The notes under the pieces are model-generated. The model saw nothing but the letters and a program-made list of their open reading frames with translations. It had not been told where the DNA came from and searched no databases. DNA of 64,000 nt from Saccharina japonica (lineage: Eukaryota > Sar > Phaeophyceae > Laminariales > Laminariaceae), in the NCBI GenBank assembly GCA_008828725.1, contig MEHQ01003854.1, positions 1,526,652-1,590,651 of the forward strand, given 5' to 3'. Below are positions 44,201-52,060 of the stretch, piece by piece. Position numbers and translations under genes: made by a program. How positions within the stretch are numbered: position 1 is the stretch's first letter; each line of letters opens with the position of its first letter.

Positions 44201-46043
44201 CTCCACAGTTTTACACGTTCACGAGTATTTTGTTTAGCACAAGGCGGAACCGATACGTGGGGTAGGGTCGGTGGGTATGGTAACTCGTGCGTGAACTTCT
44301 GCTCAAACACCCCAAACCTACACCCACGGAGGCCGACAAACACAGTAAGAACTTGAACGGCTTGGGAATATTGGTCTATAAGCAGTAAATGGGTGAGCAT
44401 GAGCTTAAGTGGAACATCGCATACATCCCCGATTCCTGATTATCCCACATCCTCACGCCTCTCTCCCTTCAAGGTGACCCGCACATGACCGGCTTCCGCG
44501 GCCAGAAGTTCGATTTCACGGGCGTAGACAATGGGTGGTATGCTGTCGTCTCGGACCTTCCGCACATGCACCTCAACATGCGCGTCACCTCTCCCGTCCC
44601 TTCGGTACCCGAGATCACCTACATCACCGGAATCTCAATCGTCACCAAGGACGCCGACGGCTTCGACCACAGCATCGTCATCTCCGTTGCCGACCCGCAC
44701 AACCTGGAGAGTTCTTGCCCGGTCGGAACGCCCCCCTGCCTCGCCGACGGGGCACTGCACGTGGTAGTCAACGGTGACCAGGTCCTCATTTCGCCCGGCA
44801 AGGTTACGGTGGCCCCAGGCGTTGCGATCGCCGCCGTCAACCTTCCTGGCGCGTGCCGGAGCTTTGGGTTCGAAAAGTATTGGGAGGCGAAGAAACTTGA
44901 AAATCTTGCTCAGGCCGGCCGAAAGCTCCGTTTGACTGACACAATACAAGATATGTCCGACTGGATTGTCTCTGACCCCACGGCGACCAACAAAGTGGAA
45001 TGTGAGGAGTACGTGGCCAGCGCTACGGCAGTTGGTGGTGTTGGTCTGTTCGCCAAACAGTCTGAACACGCGTCTTTTCAAATCATGACGCCGGCAGCCA
45101 CCATTCGCTTGAGCCACGGCAGGCTGCACCAGCTTCCCTTGCGCGATCCCTCTGATCAGTTCGACCTCCCGGACCACCTAGCCTGGCAAATGAACATGGC
45201 CATCGACCACTCCAACATGGGCCTTGACACCACGGGTATTCTTGGCGAGACGCTGGTGCCTACTGTCGACGTCAACGGCGCCCCCATCATGCAGGGAATG
45301 GATGCCATTCGCGGAAAGCAGGAAGACTGTGAGTGCATACAGGGAATCCACGATGATAATAGTACATACACAACGGAGTAAACACGCGTGATGGATCATG
45401 CACATTGAACGGCTCACCTCCCGGCAACACGCGTCGATTGAAAGCTGTTATACTTGTGCGGGTAATAACGATATACCTACCAAAATATGGATTGGGCAAC
45501 ATTTATCGTGCATTTCTCTCTTTGCAACCGACGTAAATATATTACGATCACAATATACGGCACGGCGGGTGCTTCCTTTTCGTGGCACTGTGTGCCAAAC
45601 TGCTACTTAAAACCAAGAATTTTCGTTTCCAAGTTTGTCCTGCCGAACTATCTACTTATCTCGAGGAGGTGCGGATCCATCGCACGACTCACTTCAACCG
45701 GTGGCAGCGAAGCTCTGGTAGAGGCGGGTAGACGTTTGCCCTGTGATGGCCTCCGAGACATTCATCCCTTTTATATTACCGCCTTCAACTGTTCCTCTTG
45801 GTATGCAGTGACGAGGTGGGCTCTTCTTGTTTCTTCTCTGAACATTAGTCACTTCGTATTTTTTCTGCAGTTGACCATGTAAAATATCACGTATTTTCCC
45901 TGACAAAACTACAACCTCCGAATTTACTAATCTCGCGCCAATTTGTTGCTTCGCTACGTCCACAAACTACAACAACAAAACAAAACGCCCTACTGCACTG
46001 CCTCTTCCGCATGATTGTGTCTCCAAGAGAGGTCTACTATTGA
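20916..46043 (+). CDS. Gene A: secreted LRR protein with Cys-rich linker and root-cap/vWD-like domain
   Basis: A split gene assembled from splice sites. Exons: 20916-20982, 21357-21411, 21907-21996, 23183-23254, 23554-23628, 25313-25384, 25654-25725, 27057-27128, 27395-27466, 28308-28379, 32571-32642, 33452-33523, 35245-35316, 40691-40771, 41133-41174, 41935-41981, 44033-44134, 44474-45328 and probably 45871-46043. All junctions are GT-AG and phases match throughout, giving about 744 residues. The order is signal peptide, Cys-containing N-cap, eleven LRRs (about residues 71-339), C-cap ending LQCVPT, a Cys-rich segment, then a GDPHMTG...FDFTG domain to the end. The protein should be secreted; no transmembrane segment is apparent. 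Extracellular LRRs usually bind ligands or partner proteins, so a recognition or wall-associated role is inference. Introns are up to 5.4 kb and full of repeats. Expression and the last exon need transcript data. Confidence 0.82.
21357..21411 (+). CDS. Gene A exon 2: Cys-containing N-terminal segment
   Basis: Acceptor TCGATCCAG, donor GTGAGTGATG. It encodes GQNLCFSQRGRCRVGSSH with two cysteines. The gene B counterpart (61150-61207) is one codon longer and keeps both cysteines although most other residues changed. Confidence 0.75.
21907..21996 (+). CDS. Gene A exon 3: LRR N-terminal cap
   Basis: Encodes CNVGTADIPDIKACF followed by VGRDNIVSL. The two cysteines and the strong match to gene B (CNIGDADISALKACF, then SIGRDNIVNL) suggest an LRR N-cap. 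It ends in phase 2, which sets the phase of all LRR exons. Confidence 0.8.
23183..23254 (+). CDS. Gene A exon 4: LRR 1
   Basis: Exactly 72 nt, phase 2 at both ends. It encodes LFNNNRLSQIPADLFVNLPS, a standard 24-residue LRR. The gene B counterpart is 62850-62921. Confidence 0.85.
23554..23628 (+). CDS. Gene A exon 5: LRR 2 (one codon longer)
   Basis: 75 nt, phase 2 at both ends. It encodes SLISNSITAIEAGAFANV followed by an extra Ser before SSLREL. The gene B counterpart (63224-63295) is the standard 72 nt, so the extra serine codon is an insertion in A or a loss in B. Confidence 0.82.
24411..24730 (-). repeat. tRNA-like tandem units (about 140 bp each), array in unit a
   Basis: Read on the minus strand, each unit has a T-arm/B-box such as GGGGTTCGAGACCC. 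An anticodon-arm-like hairpin (GGACTTGCC...GGTCC) and a D-arm-like segment lie at tRNA spacing. B-box positions are about 24427 and 24568, with a degenerate third near 24710. Acceptor stems do not close, so these are tRNA-derived repeats rather than functional tRNAs. Confidence 0.6.
24968..25177 (+). pseudogene. Helitron-associated protein fragment (DUF6570-like), unit a
   Basis: The open frame contains NDMDPGDVPPELQCLTQVEH followed by MLIAIACAIMRVYRLKGGQR. It resembles the conserved N-terminal domain of Helitron helicase polyproteins in eukaryotes (pattern MDPG.VP.EL..LT..EE.LIA...P.M.V...GGQ). It is a 70-codon fragment inside an intron, with no helicase part in this window. Confidence 0.6.
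25313..25384 (+). CDS. Gene A exon 6: LRR 3 (duplicated unit a)
   Basis: 72 nt. Encodes CLTSNSLTAVPAGVFSNLPS. Its duplicate is exon 8 and its gene B counterpart is 63872-63943. Confidence 0.85.
25654..25725 (+). CDS. Gene A exon 7: LRR 4 (duplicated unit a)
   Basis: 72 nt. Encodes YFDYNSIQTIAMGAFEGLGS. It differs from exon 9 by very few residues and is also close to exon 11. Confidence 0.85.
26015..26465 (-). repeat. tRNA-like tandem units, array in unit b
   Basis: Three clear B-boxes at about 26036, 26176 and 26315 plus a degenerate fourth near 26450, spaced 138-140 bp. There is one unit more than in unit a. A single relative lies at about 34807 in unit c. Confidence 0.6.
26712..26921 (+). 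pseudogene. Helitron-associated protein fragment, unit b
   Basis: Duplicate of the frame at 24968-25177 with a few substitutions (NANDMDPGDVPPELQCLTQV). Both frames are still open, which fits a recent duplication rather than selection. Confidence 0.6.
27057..27128 (+). CDS. Gene A exon 8: LRR 5 (duplicated unit b)
   Basis: 72 nt. Encodes GLTSNSLTAVPAGVFSDLPS and ends AT before GTGAGT, giving Met at the junction instead of the usual Leu. It is a recent duplicate of exon 6. Confidence 0.85.
27395..27466 (+). CDS. Gene A exon 9: LRR 6 (duplicated unit b)
   Basis: 72 nt. Encodes YFDDNSIQTIAMGAFEGLGS. It is a near-identical duplicate of exon 7. Confidence 0.85.
28308..28379 (+). CDS. Gene A exon 10: LRR 7
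   Basis: 72 nt. Encodes DLSYNNMVTIEAFFFQGLEA. The run of nine T inside the exon codes for three Phe, which is compatible with the hydrophobic LRR position. It pairs with exon 12 in the larger block duplication. Confidence 0.85.
28575..28740 (+). repeat. Fragment of the retroelement terminal repeat in a gene A intron
   Basis: Matches part of 12590-12740 (CATTGCTGTCTGTGGAAGTG, GGTTCTTAGCGGGATGAAGC). A related fragment lies at 33735-33850 in the duplicated block. Confidence 0.6.
28741..30450. other. Gene A intron sequence; no exon or gene recognised
   Basis: Includes a T-run followed by a GC-rich patch (30000-30130) unlike its surroundings. No LRR-type exon with matching phase was found in this interval. 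Confidence 0.4.
30503..30951 (+). pseudogene. Broken ORF with Glu/Gln/Arg-rich tail inside a gene A intron
   Basis: The frame opens MYSMRRHVDERHGAESKLRM, continues through a basic middle to SESSSSDEEEG and a stop at 30809-30811. It then goes on in the same frame as Glu-Arg-Ala-Gln-rich repeats (AQREAQRAQREEQEQEEHEE) to a stop near 30950. The acidic Ser/Asp/Glu patch followed by low-complexity charged sequence looks like a real but broken coding segment. No family is recognised. Confidence 0.4.
31326..31668 (+). repeat. Diverged ~340-bp repeat, copy 1
   Basis: Shares CGCCTGATCAAGGCACT, GGTATCTGAAGGC...GGTATAGGGGCATGGC and a GC-rich end (GGCCTGGCC...GGTCGGTATAT) with 32022-32380. Confidence 0.5.
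32022..32380 (+). repeat. Diverged ~340-bp repeat, copy 2
   Basis: Counterpart of 31326-31668 in the same orientation, about 700 bp away and immediately upstream of the duplicated LRR block. They could be solo or terminal repeats of an unidentified element. Confidence 0.5.
32571..32642 (+). CDS. Gene A exon 11: LRR 8
   Basis: 72 nt. Encodes NLHQNAIQTIAMGAFKDLGS. It belongs to the copy of the exon 9-10 block and is diverged mainly at the first residues. Confidence 0.85.
33452..33523 (+). CDS. Gene A exon 12: LRR 9
   Basis: 72 nt. Encodes DLGDNSIATIEPFFFEGLEA, the duplicate of exon 10. Confidence 0.85.
34590..35330 (+). repeat. Diverged partial copy c of the same unit (carries LRR exon 13)
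   Basis: Shared blocks include CTGTCTACTACGTTGTACTC, TGCGACGTACTTACACCTGG, GCCAGCGA, GTTGACAACAGTTACAAATA and TAGCGACAGCTAC. It has a single tRNA-like unit and lacks the about 170-bp Helitron-like fragment found in units a and b. Confidence 0.7.
35245..35316 (+). CDS. Gene A exon 13: LRR 10
   Basis: 72 nt using the acceptor at 35243-35244. Encodes ILNRNGFNRLPVDAFTGLSA. A second AG 12 nt further in would give a shorter repeat, but the 72-nt choice matches the family. Confidence 0.8.
35521..35820 (+). mobile_element. Possible second SINE type (tRNA-like head)
   Basis: GGCCCCGGTCGGTCCTCTAG followed by a B-box-like GCTTTCGAGCCCTG at tRNA-like spacing (about 35575). The downstream body differs from the main SINE family. 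Only one copy was seen, so the call is weak. Confidence 0.35.
37999..39111. mobile_element. Insertion splitting the LINE, with microsatellite
   Basis: The reading LPIVDRY breaks at about 37998 and YLGVDI resumes at about 39112, so about 1.1 kb was added. It contains the (CAG)19 tract and two diverged tandem blocks. One is near 38520-38600 and the other near 38790-38840; each has an A-run, CATG...GCC..., AAAACACAC and TTGC.GCACCT. Ends and target duplication are not clear. Confidence 0.5.
38193..38250 (+). repeat. (CAG)19 microsatellite
   Basis: Uninterrupted CAG units over 58 nt, followed by CAG/CAA-rich sequence to about 38300. It lies in an insertion inside an intronic LINE, so it is not part of a protein. 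Confidence 0.95.
40691..40771 (+). CDS. Gene A exon 14: LRR 11 (three codons longer)
   Basis: 81 nt, phase 2 at both ends. Encodes ILSDNALTTLPAGVFDFLSS followed by ASTLKEL. The last repeat before the cap is longer than the standard 24 residues. Confidence 0.82.
41133..41174 (+). CDS. Gene A exon 15: LRR C-terminal cap
   Basis: 42 nt. Encodes NLVGNLELQCVPT, a truncated LRR ending in a Cys-Val-Pro motif as in extracellular LRR C-caps. Donor GTAAGT, phase 2. Confidence 0.8.
41935..41981 (+). CDS. Gene A exon 16: linker
   Basis: 47 nt. Encodes NSAEDLALPANVGTEC across its junctions. The acceptor is supported by a branch-point-like ACTAAC (41882-41887), a C/T-rich tract and no AG before CAACAG. 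Other upstream AGs in the same frame are weaker alternatives. It ends in phase 1. Confidence 0.65.
41982..44032. other. Gene A intron 16; nothing else supported
   Basis: A 2-kb intron between the linker and Cys-rich exons. It contains overlapping open frames on both strands near 42030-42540, without recognisable domains. Confidence 0.5.
44033..44134 (+). CDS. Gene A exon 17: Cys-rich module
   Basis: 102 nt, phase 1 at both ends. Encodes CTQDGDCDTNSGEVCCPETN followed by VCEDHTNVDAGAC. Six cysteines in about 33 residues (C-x5-C-x7-CC-x5-C-x11-C) suggest a small disulfide-bonded module. I do not recognise a named family. Confidence 0.8.
44474..45328 (+). CDS. Gene A exon 18: root-cap/vWD-like domain
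   Basis: 855 nt, the largest exon. It starts GDPHMTGFRGQKFDFTG followed by WYAVVSDLPHMHLNMRV. GDPH plus FDF(T/H)G is the signature of the plant root-cap (late embryogenesis-like) domain and is related to von Willebrand factor D. The end, TTGILGETLVPTVDVNG then MQGMDAIRGKQED, also resembles the end of the root-cap domain. Base composition is clearly more GC-rich and codon-like than the flanks. The exon probably ends at GTGAGT (45329); read through, it would stop at 45381. Confidence 0.82.
45871..46043 (+). CDS. Gene A exon 19 (proposed last exon)
   Basis: A strong acceptor (TATTTTTTCTGCAG) opens a phase-compatible frame of 57 codons beginning FDHVKYHVFSLTKLQPPN and ending TGA at 46041-46043. 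The junction gives GKQED-F, in keeping with the aromatic residue at this place in the root-cap family. The alternative is no splicing and a stop at 45381 after a short unrelated tail. Confidence 0.42.
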
Positions 46044-46870
46044 AGTCCTAGGTTAGTTTTGAGAGAAGACAGTACCTTTGTCTGTTTTCCGCATTGAGCT
46101 GAAACGGTTACTTATGACCTCGTCGGTACGTCCGAGGGACAGTACAAACAACAGGACGTTCGGTCTACGTTTCCAAACTTGCGCATGCTATATCATTATA
46201 CCAAGGAGCCCGCCGGTCGTTTTGGGTATGCTCCTCTAGCATCCATCCGGCACATAAACCCCTACACGCCGTCTTCTTAAAATAACATCCCCCTTCTTCC
46301 CGGCTACATCGTTGCCCCCCCGGCGTTCGCTAACAGACCGCGTCAAGGGACCCCTGGGGGTCACATTTTCCCAGAGCCAGCACCACGAGTAGACCATCCA
46401 CGCGTGGGCTTCGACCTCACCGGGTATACAATACTGGCGCCACATCACGGATGCCTTGAACGGTTGTCGATCAGCTTGAGGCATGGACATCGTCGTACAA
46501 TGGTTGTCTTCTCACGCTCAACGGAGACAAGTCGATGTACGAAGCGTCGCAGAAGGAATGACGATGCTACCGTAGGCCGGGTAGGTCCGGGCGGGGGGGG
46601 GGGGGGGGGACGTACTCATTTGTTGCTTGCCTTAGTCATTTGACCATTGACCACGCATCCCTTTCGAGACGGAGGGGGCTGTTCTGGCTATAGGGGCTCC
46701 TGATCGAGGAACATATCCCATACCAGGAAAGTGTGTACGAGTAGTCCCACGTCGCTTTGACAATGGCATATTAACATATGTTTGTCGTTTTCCCCATTGG
46801 GGTTGTCGATCGGGTCGACGGTACATTGGGTTTGAAACCTAGGTGCCTTGTGCGCGGTATAGAGATCCTC
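46044..46870. other. Intergenic; no gene seen; G-run at about 46591-46609
   Basis: Downstream of gene A. A run of about 18 Gs occurs near 46600. Parts around 46400-46580 are open in several frames but no domain is recognisable. Confidence 0.4.
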
Positions 46871-47145
46871 GGGCGACGCATGCTACGGTAGAGGTGTAAG
46901 CACCATGATTGATGTGAGGGTGGTCACTCGAGGAGCTTTATACCTGCAGTAGCCTGCACACTGACTATGGAGGAAAATAAAAGCGCTATATACCCGATAT
47001 ATCCGATCCCAAGCCCAAAGTGTAAAACGATACAGTTCTGCAAGATTCGAATGATACTCCGACGGGTTTGTGGGATAAGAAGCCCCGTCTTTTAGAAAAC
47101 GTTTCAGCCAAAACGTGCTACCTCTATGATCGTAGAACGCGTCGG
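46871..47145. repeat. Foldback-type repeat related to 58620-59030
   Basis: GACGCATGCTACGGTAGAGG (46873) and CCTCTATGATCGTAGAACGC (47121) are inverted motifs bounding sequence with TGGAGGAAAATAAAA and GAAAACGTTTCAGCC. The same components recur near 58660-59010. Confidence 0.5.
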
Positions 47146-47924
47146 ACAAGGAGGCTTGAAGGCATTGTTGGGAACGGCGACATGGACACATCGACATGGA
47201 AGTTTACCCCCGTTGCCTCATCGGCACCGCAACGACGTGGAACTTTCCCCGTGGTCGTTGATCAGAATGTGCCAAGAGAGGTACCCGGGGAAACTGCGAT
47301 CAAATGGAGGTTTAACACCGTTTGGGAAATACGCTGCGTTTGGTTACCCTATCATCGAGGAGGCATACTATATTTTGGGTTCGTATTGTGTGAAAGGGGA
47401 AATGGGGTACAGTGGGGTACCGTATTCCGATCACAGGGGTGGAACACAGGGGGGGGAGACAAGTCACAGGGACGACCACAGCAGGACGACGGAGTAGCCT
47501 ACTAGGCTAGACCTGTTTTTAAGACGGTTGGCAGCCAAGCACCGGAGAGCAGCAATCCACCCGCTAAGGGGCCCACCCTCTAAACTTCCGACCATCGTCT
47601 CGTGGGAGTTGCCGTGATATGGACGGTTTAGGTTTGGTATCCTGACTGGGATGCTGGGGTGCTGCCGATATCACAGAAGCTTTGCGTTGAAGGTATCACG
47701 ACGAAGTATGATGTTCCTCGCCGCAATAGCATTCCTACGGTCATTAACTCGGCTACACGATGATGAGTGGTTTCGGTCGTTGGTTAGAGAAGTTGATGTG
47801 AATGGCGAACCAGCCTCGTCCGACGAGTATCGCCCGCGCGGTTCGAGTGGTAGCGAGATATTCTGCATCGTGAAATATATTCCAATGGTAGTCCGTTTTG
47901 CACAGGTTGATGCATATTTAGTGC

Positions 47925-48425
47925 ATGATAATGTATGGCATTGCATGTCCAAGGGGGGTGGTGTTGGAATTACATTTGTATTTTTACGTTAACGCGGATT
48001 ATGTGAGCAAGGCTACTGATCAGATGACTAGTGGAACTGTGATACGTGATAGACCCTGGGTATCAGTTTCGTCTGGACGGAGGCAGGCGTTGCGGGTTCG
48101 ACTACTGGCGTGTGGAGCACGTGTCGAGGGCCACCGGCACTCGGGAGACGTTTTTCGTGTGCTGTGTCTGAAGTTTATCAATCTTGATAGCGAATTGGGT
48201 TATATCACTGCAAAGGAGGATGTCCAGGGAGTGACACAATTGTGTAACAACCCGGTGACTTATCATAACGCTACACTCGATGAAGTCCGTCATCACCTCC
48301 TTCTGGAGCGTGTTGAAAACGGAATATCTAGGTTGTCTATCTACCATCGACAGGGCACCACGTTAAGTTCGTCACGAAACCGTCGCGCACATTGGCGCCT
48401 CGTATTCACAGTAACTTCGAGATGA
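47925..48425 (+). pseudogene. Ty1/copia RNase H remnant
   Basis: The frame reads YVNADYVSKATDQMTSGTVI and later EDVQGVTQLCNNPVTYHNAT then EVRHHLLLERVENG. This matches the end of copia polyproteins (DADYA.KATD...SGTVI; ED.QG...L..NP; H.D.R.HF.RE). NADY replaces DADY and the His-Ile-Asp-Val-Arg motif is altered. It is a 3' fragment; clear LTRs were not identified. The 47146-47924 stretch upstream may contain more of it but is unreadable. Confidence 0.75.
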
Positions 48426-48429
48426 ACTT

Positions 48430-50000
48430 GTTGATATCCTTCATTCGTCCCCCCCCCCCGTTCATTTCAGGATACGTATGTGGTTGATTGGACTAGGGAG
48501 ACCGTGACGGACGCCACACTGCTGCAGTTTTACTGCAGATTCTCGTGTGTACCATGACCATTATGCATGGTGTTCGTTGGTGTGCTTCTTATATTTGCAT
48601 ATATATCGGTGTTCGTACGTCGTGCTCTCTTTCCTGCCCTCGTCTTACGTACCAGGCATCTCGCAACAGTAGTCGGACCCAACGTCGGCAACGACTTCGC
48701 GTACGAGTAGTGCAGGATTTCAAATGTCGTGGAAATAATATGCATGCTCGGGATAGGGACAGCGAGGATGGTTATTTTGTTGTTCTATAACGGTACACGT
48801 GCTGTATATTCGACACACCGTCTGGATGTTGTCTCGGTGTTATGCGGGTTATCCTCTGTGTCGATGTAATACCATTAGCACGGTGTGAGTACGCTAGTTA
48901 AAATGTGTGTATCAAGCGCTGGCACAAAACACACGGGGCGCGGGGGAGAGAGTCGTTGTGCGTTATTTGCAGCAGGCTATACGGGTCTACAATATATCAT
49001 ACATTGGTTTCGATACTTATCACCCTGCGGTGTGACCGTACTCGAAGTGCGGCTGCATGTATGTGTCGTCGCGTAGACGTGATGATGGACTTTGACGTTG
49101 GATGTGTATTGATTGATTCAGTTTTTTTTTCTCTTTGTGGTTGATTGGAGGGCATGATTATTGTTTTTCAACACGTCAGATAAAATGCATTGATTTATCA
49201 CCGCTGAATATATACATCCAATGTTTTTGTACTCGGCAAGACACAACTGCGAGTCTCATCGCCTACCTTTATGTTGTTATTACAATCTTACTATATTATC
49301 AGTGTCACGAGAGGAAAACAAACAAGTGCAAGACGCAGTCAAAGGAAACACTGCTTGCTGTACAGCTAAGTCATTCTATATGTATATGTGTACCCCCCAT
49401 TCTTCAGCAGCAGCATGATGATCGACTTTTCTTGTTTCCATTTCCCCCCCGAAACTCTTTATAGTACAGGACACCTAACAAGTAACAGGCTAACAAGAAA
49501 GCCAGGCTGACATTTCCCAAACAATAATAAATACGCGAGGCTGCGCCTCCGCTTCAAAAAAAGAATGGCCTAGTACCCCCCTGGGGCGAATCCCCGGCGC
49601 CTTTGGGAAACCCTGCTGCCCGCCCCCGGCCCCTGGTAGCCCTATCAACATCTTCCAGGTTTTCAGCGAACACATTTTTTCAAGTTTGACCCGGTACAGC
49701 AAAATGTGTACCCGTAGATTGTAGACTATTTGTTTTTTGTTGCCGTTTTATATTTTTCAATTTGGTGCGCCCCACAAACCGTATTATTTCAATGAGAAAC
49801 CTCGGAAACAGTGAACTGGGTACAACATATATATATTTTTAAACAGCCCCGCAGGGAGGAGAGAGCGGAGAGACGGGAAGAGTACGAGTAGACAGTAGTA
49901 ATGTAGCGCATCCAGGACACAGATATAGCGGCCATCATTTTGCCAATGGCTTTCACGGCCAGACTCAAATCGCTCTCCGCATTGGGTGAATTGACACGAA
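48430..50000. other. No gene seen; GC-rich patch at 49540-49660
   Basis: T-rich non-coding sequence. The patch AGGCTGCGCCTCCGC...CCCGGCGCC contrasts sharply with its AT-rich flanks but encodes nothing recognised. Confidence 0.4.
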
Positions 50001-50007
50001 AGGAGCC

Positions 50008-50397
50008 TTGAATACGCAGCAGTTCGATGAGCTACAGAGAGCCTCGCGCGAAGATGGTGTTGTTTCTGCAGAAGCATTTTACAACCTTGACACGCTGTGG
50101 GGGCTACGATGTGACGACTCCCTCAACGCAGAGGAGTACAACAGCGAGCTCGGGGAGCTTCTTCGTTCAATTCGACCATTGCGATCGGACGCGAGTTGCT
50201 CGACAACTGCACCCATGTTAGAGCCGTAGCTTTCAGCGAGTCCCACATGGACAGAGCCCAAGCACGTGTGACTACTGCAACCGGTGGGTTGACAAATCTT
50301 CCAAGGCCGCCGTCACAGGCGGTTCTGGCGTGAACCCCACCGAGCACCCCAACCTTTTGACGACAATCTGCAAGGAAGGGCAGACGAGAGAAGAATT
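50008..50397 (+). pseudogene. Short protein-like frame, unassigned
   Basis: 50008-50229 reads MNTQQFDELQRASREDGVVS followed by AEAFYNLDTLWGL and an acidic helix-like segment. In another frame 50262-50397 reads CDYCNRWVDKSSKAAVTGGS, ending near 50397. The second has a Cys-x2-Cys. They may be a frameshifted gene or retroelement gag remnant. No family is recognised. Confidence 0.28.
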
Positions 50398-50529
50398 ATA
50401 GAAAAAAACTCAAGGAGGGTTGCAACACTCTGCTTTGTAGGTTGCCAACATGGTGCACGGATGAGGTGCAGCCGGTCGATGCAGGATAAAGGCGGCTGGT
50501 CAAGTTGGGTGTGTGGAAGGCTCTCGCGG

Positions 50530-50855
50530 CGTGTTTTTTTTTTTCCATCCCATTCATCATCTTCGCCCTTTCTTTCTCTTTCCTGCCTAGTCGTAACTCA
50601 GATCCGGGGTCACAAAGTAGGCTCTTCTCCCCCCCCCCCGCTGCGGTTCTTGCCTGGCATTTTTGTCGCGAGAAGACTTCAGCACTTTCTCCCCTCGTCA
50701 GCTCTCGTTGAATTGTGCTTACCCACGCTATCATATGCGCTTTCGACAGTAGTCGGTGTCATTTAAGACTAAAAATCTCCATACGGAGACTCGAACCCTC
50801 GACTTCCAACCTAACTGGCTTCGTGGCTACCTGTTAGACCACCGGGGCGACAGGG
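50530..50855 (-). mobile_element. SINE copy (minus orientation)
   Basis: Reverse complement of the family: T-run and CCCATTCATCATCTTCGCCC at the tail end (50540), CTCAGATCCGGGGTCAC, ATTTTTGTCGCGAGAAGACTTC in the body, and the tRNA-like head (CTCGAACCCTCGAC, CTGTTAGACCACCGGGGCGA) at 50790-50852. About full length. Confidence 0.8.
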
Positions 50856-51339
50856 TTTGAGAATAATGACAACGTAGAAAAGTGGATAAGTTGCCTGCCT
50901 CCGACCACAGGGACTTGCTGAGGCACTGGAGTGGGTGCGGTATTAATAGTGAGAGTGAGGAAGGGGCAGGAGCGGACAAGAGTGGCAGGGAATTGACGAC
51001 GAAGAAGGGAGGAAGGAATCGGGTGTGCGCCGTGTAGATGTCGGCAGCGATAGTGATCTCGGAGAAGGAAGCTTTTTCAATGGCAGTGGAAGCGAGGAAG
51101 AGGGCGAAGGCGGGGAATATATATTTCTGACGGCCTTACCGGGACCAATGATTCACGCAAGGGGAAGGGACGAAAGCGAAAACGTTCCAACTCCGTTTCC
51201 GAGCTCGCCTGTATGGCGTCAGTTCCCCCAGTAAGAGTACACGCGGAATAATTCGGACGCCGAACGTACGCATGCGCGACCAGTGAGGGGCATACGGTCG
51301 ATGAAGGTATTAATATGAGTTATACGAAGGCAAGTTCGG

Positions 51340-52060
51340 TAGGGTATACCGGTACCGGGGGTATGTTTGTTGCGCGTACCGAACTTAACGAAGTGTCGGT
51401 TACCGGTACTGAACAATTACCGAACTTGATGAAATTTTCAGTACCGGAATTGAATAAAATTATTATAAATACGTCAGCTGTGAGTTCAACCGATTGAATA
51501 GTAGATACTCAACCTTGCGAGCTGCGTAGAATTTTTGTTCTATGTTTTGTTTGTGGTATTGGTGTAGGTTTCGTGATGTACTAGGAGCCTGGTAGTTACT
51601 ACTCGATTTTATAATTGAAAAAGTATCGAACTTGCCGAAGTGTCGGGTACCGGTATTGAAAAATTACCGAACTTACCGAAGTGTTCGGTAGGGTATCAAG
51701 CACACTACCGAGAAAATGCCGGTACCCCCGGTGTTGTGGCCGAGGGCATACCGGTACCCGGGGTATATTTAGGTGAGCGTACCGAACTTACCGAAGTGTC
51801 AGGTACCGGTATTTGAAAAATACCGAACTTACCGAAGTGTCGGGTACCGGTATTGAAACAAATCCGAACTTACAGAAGTGTCCAGTACCTGTATTGAAAC
51901 AAATACCGAACTTATCGAAGTGTCGGGTACCGGTATTGCAAGAATACCGAGCTTACCGAAGTGTCGGGTACCGGTATTGCAAAAATACCGAACTTACCCA
52001 AGCGTCAGGTAGCGGTATTTACCGAGGAAATACACCCGGTAGACTTCAGTAGGTACCCTA
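51340..52060 (+). repeat. 41-bp minisatellite, array 1
   Basis: Units of TACCGAACTTACCGAAGTGT + CGGGTACCGGTATTG + A-rich spacer, period 41 bp (for example starts at 51904, 51945, 51986). The array is interrupted by unrelated sequence at about 51470-51620. A leader (GGGCATACCGGTACCCGGGG, 51743) and a terminator (CGAGGAAATACACCCGG...TACCCTACCGAA) bracket a run of units. Confidence 0.85.

Noticed and set aside
44635..45177. 180-codon minus-strand frame
   Set aside because: Mirror of gene A exon 18, whose GC-rich coding sequence opens the antisense frame; no domain.
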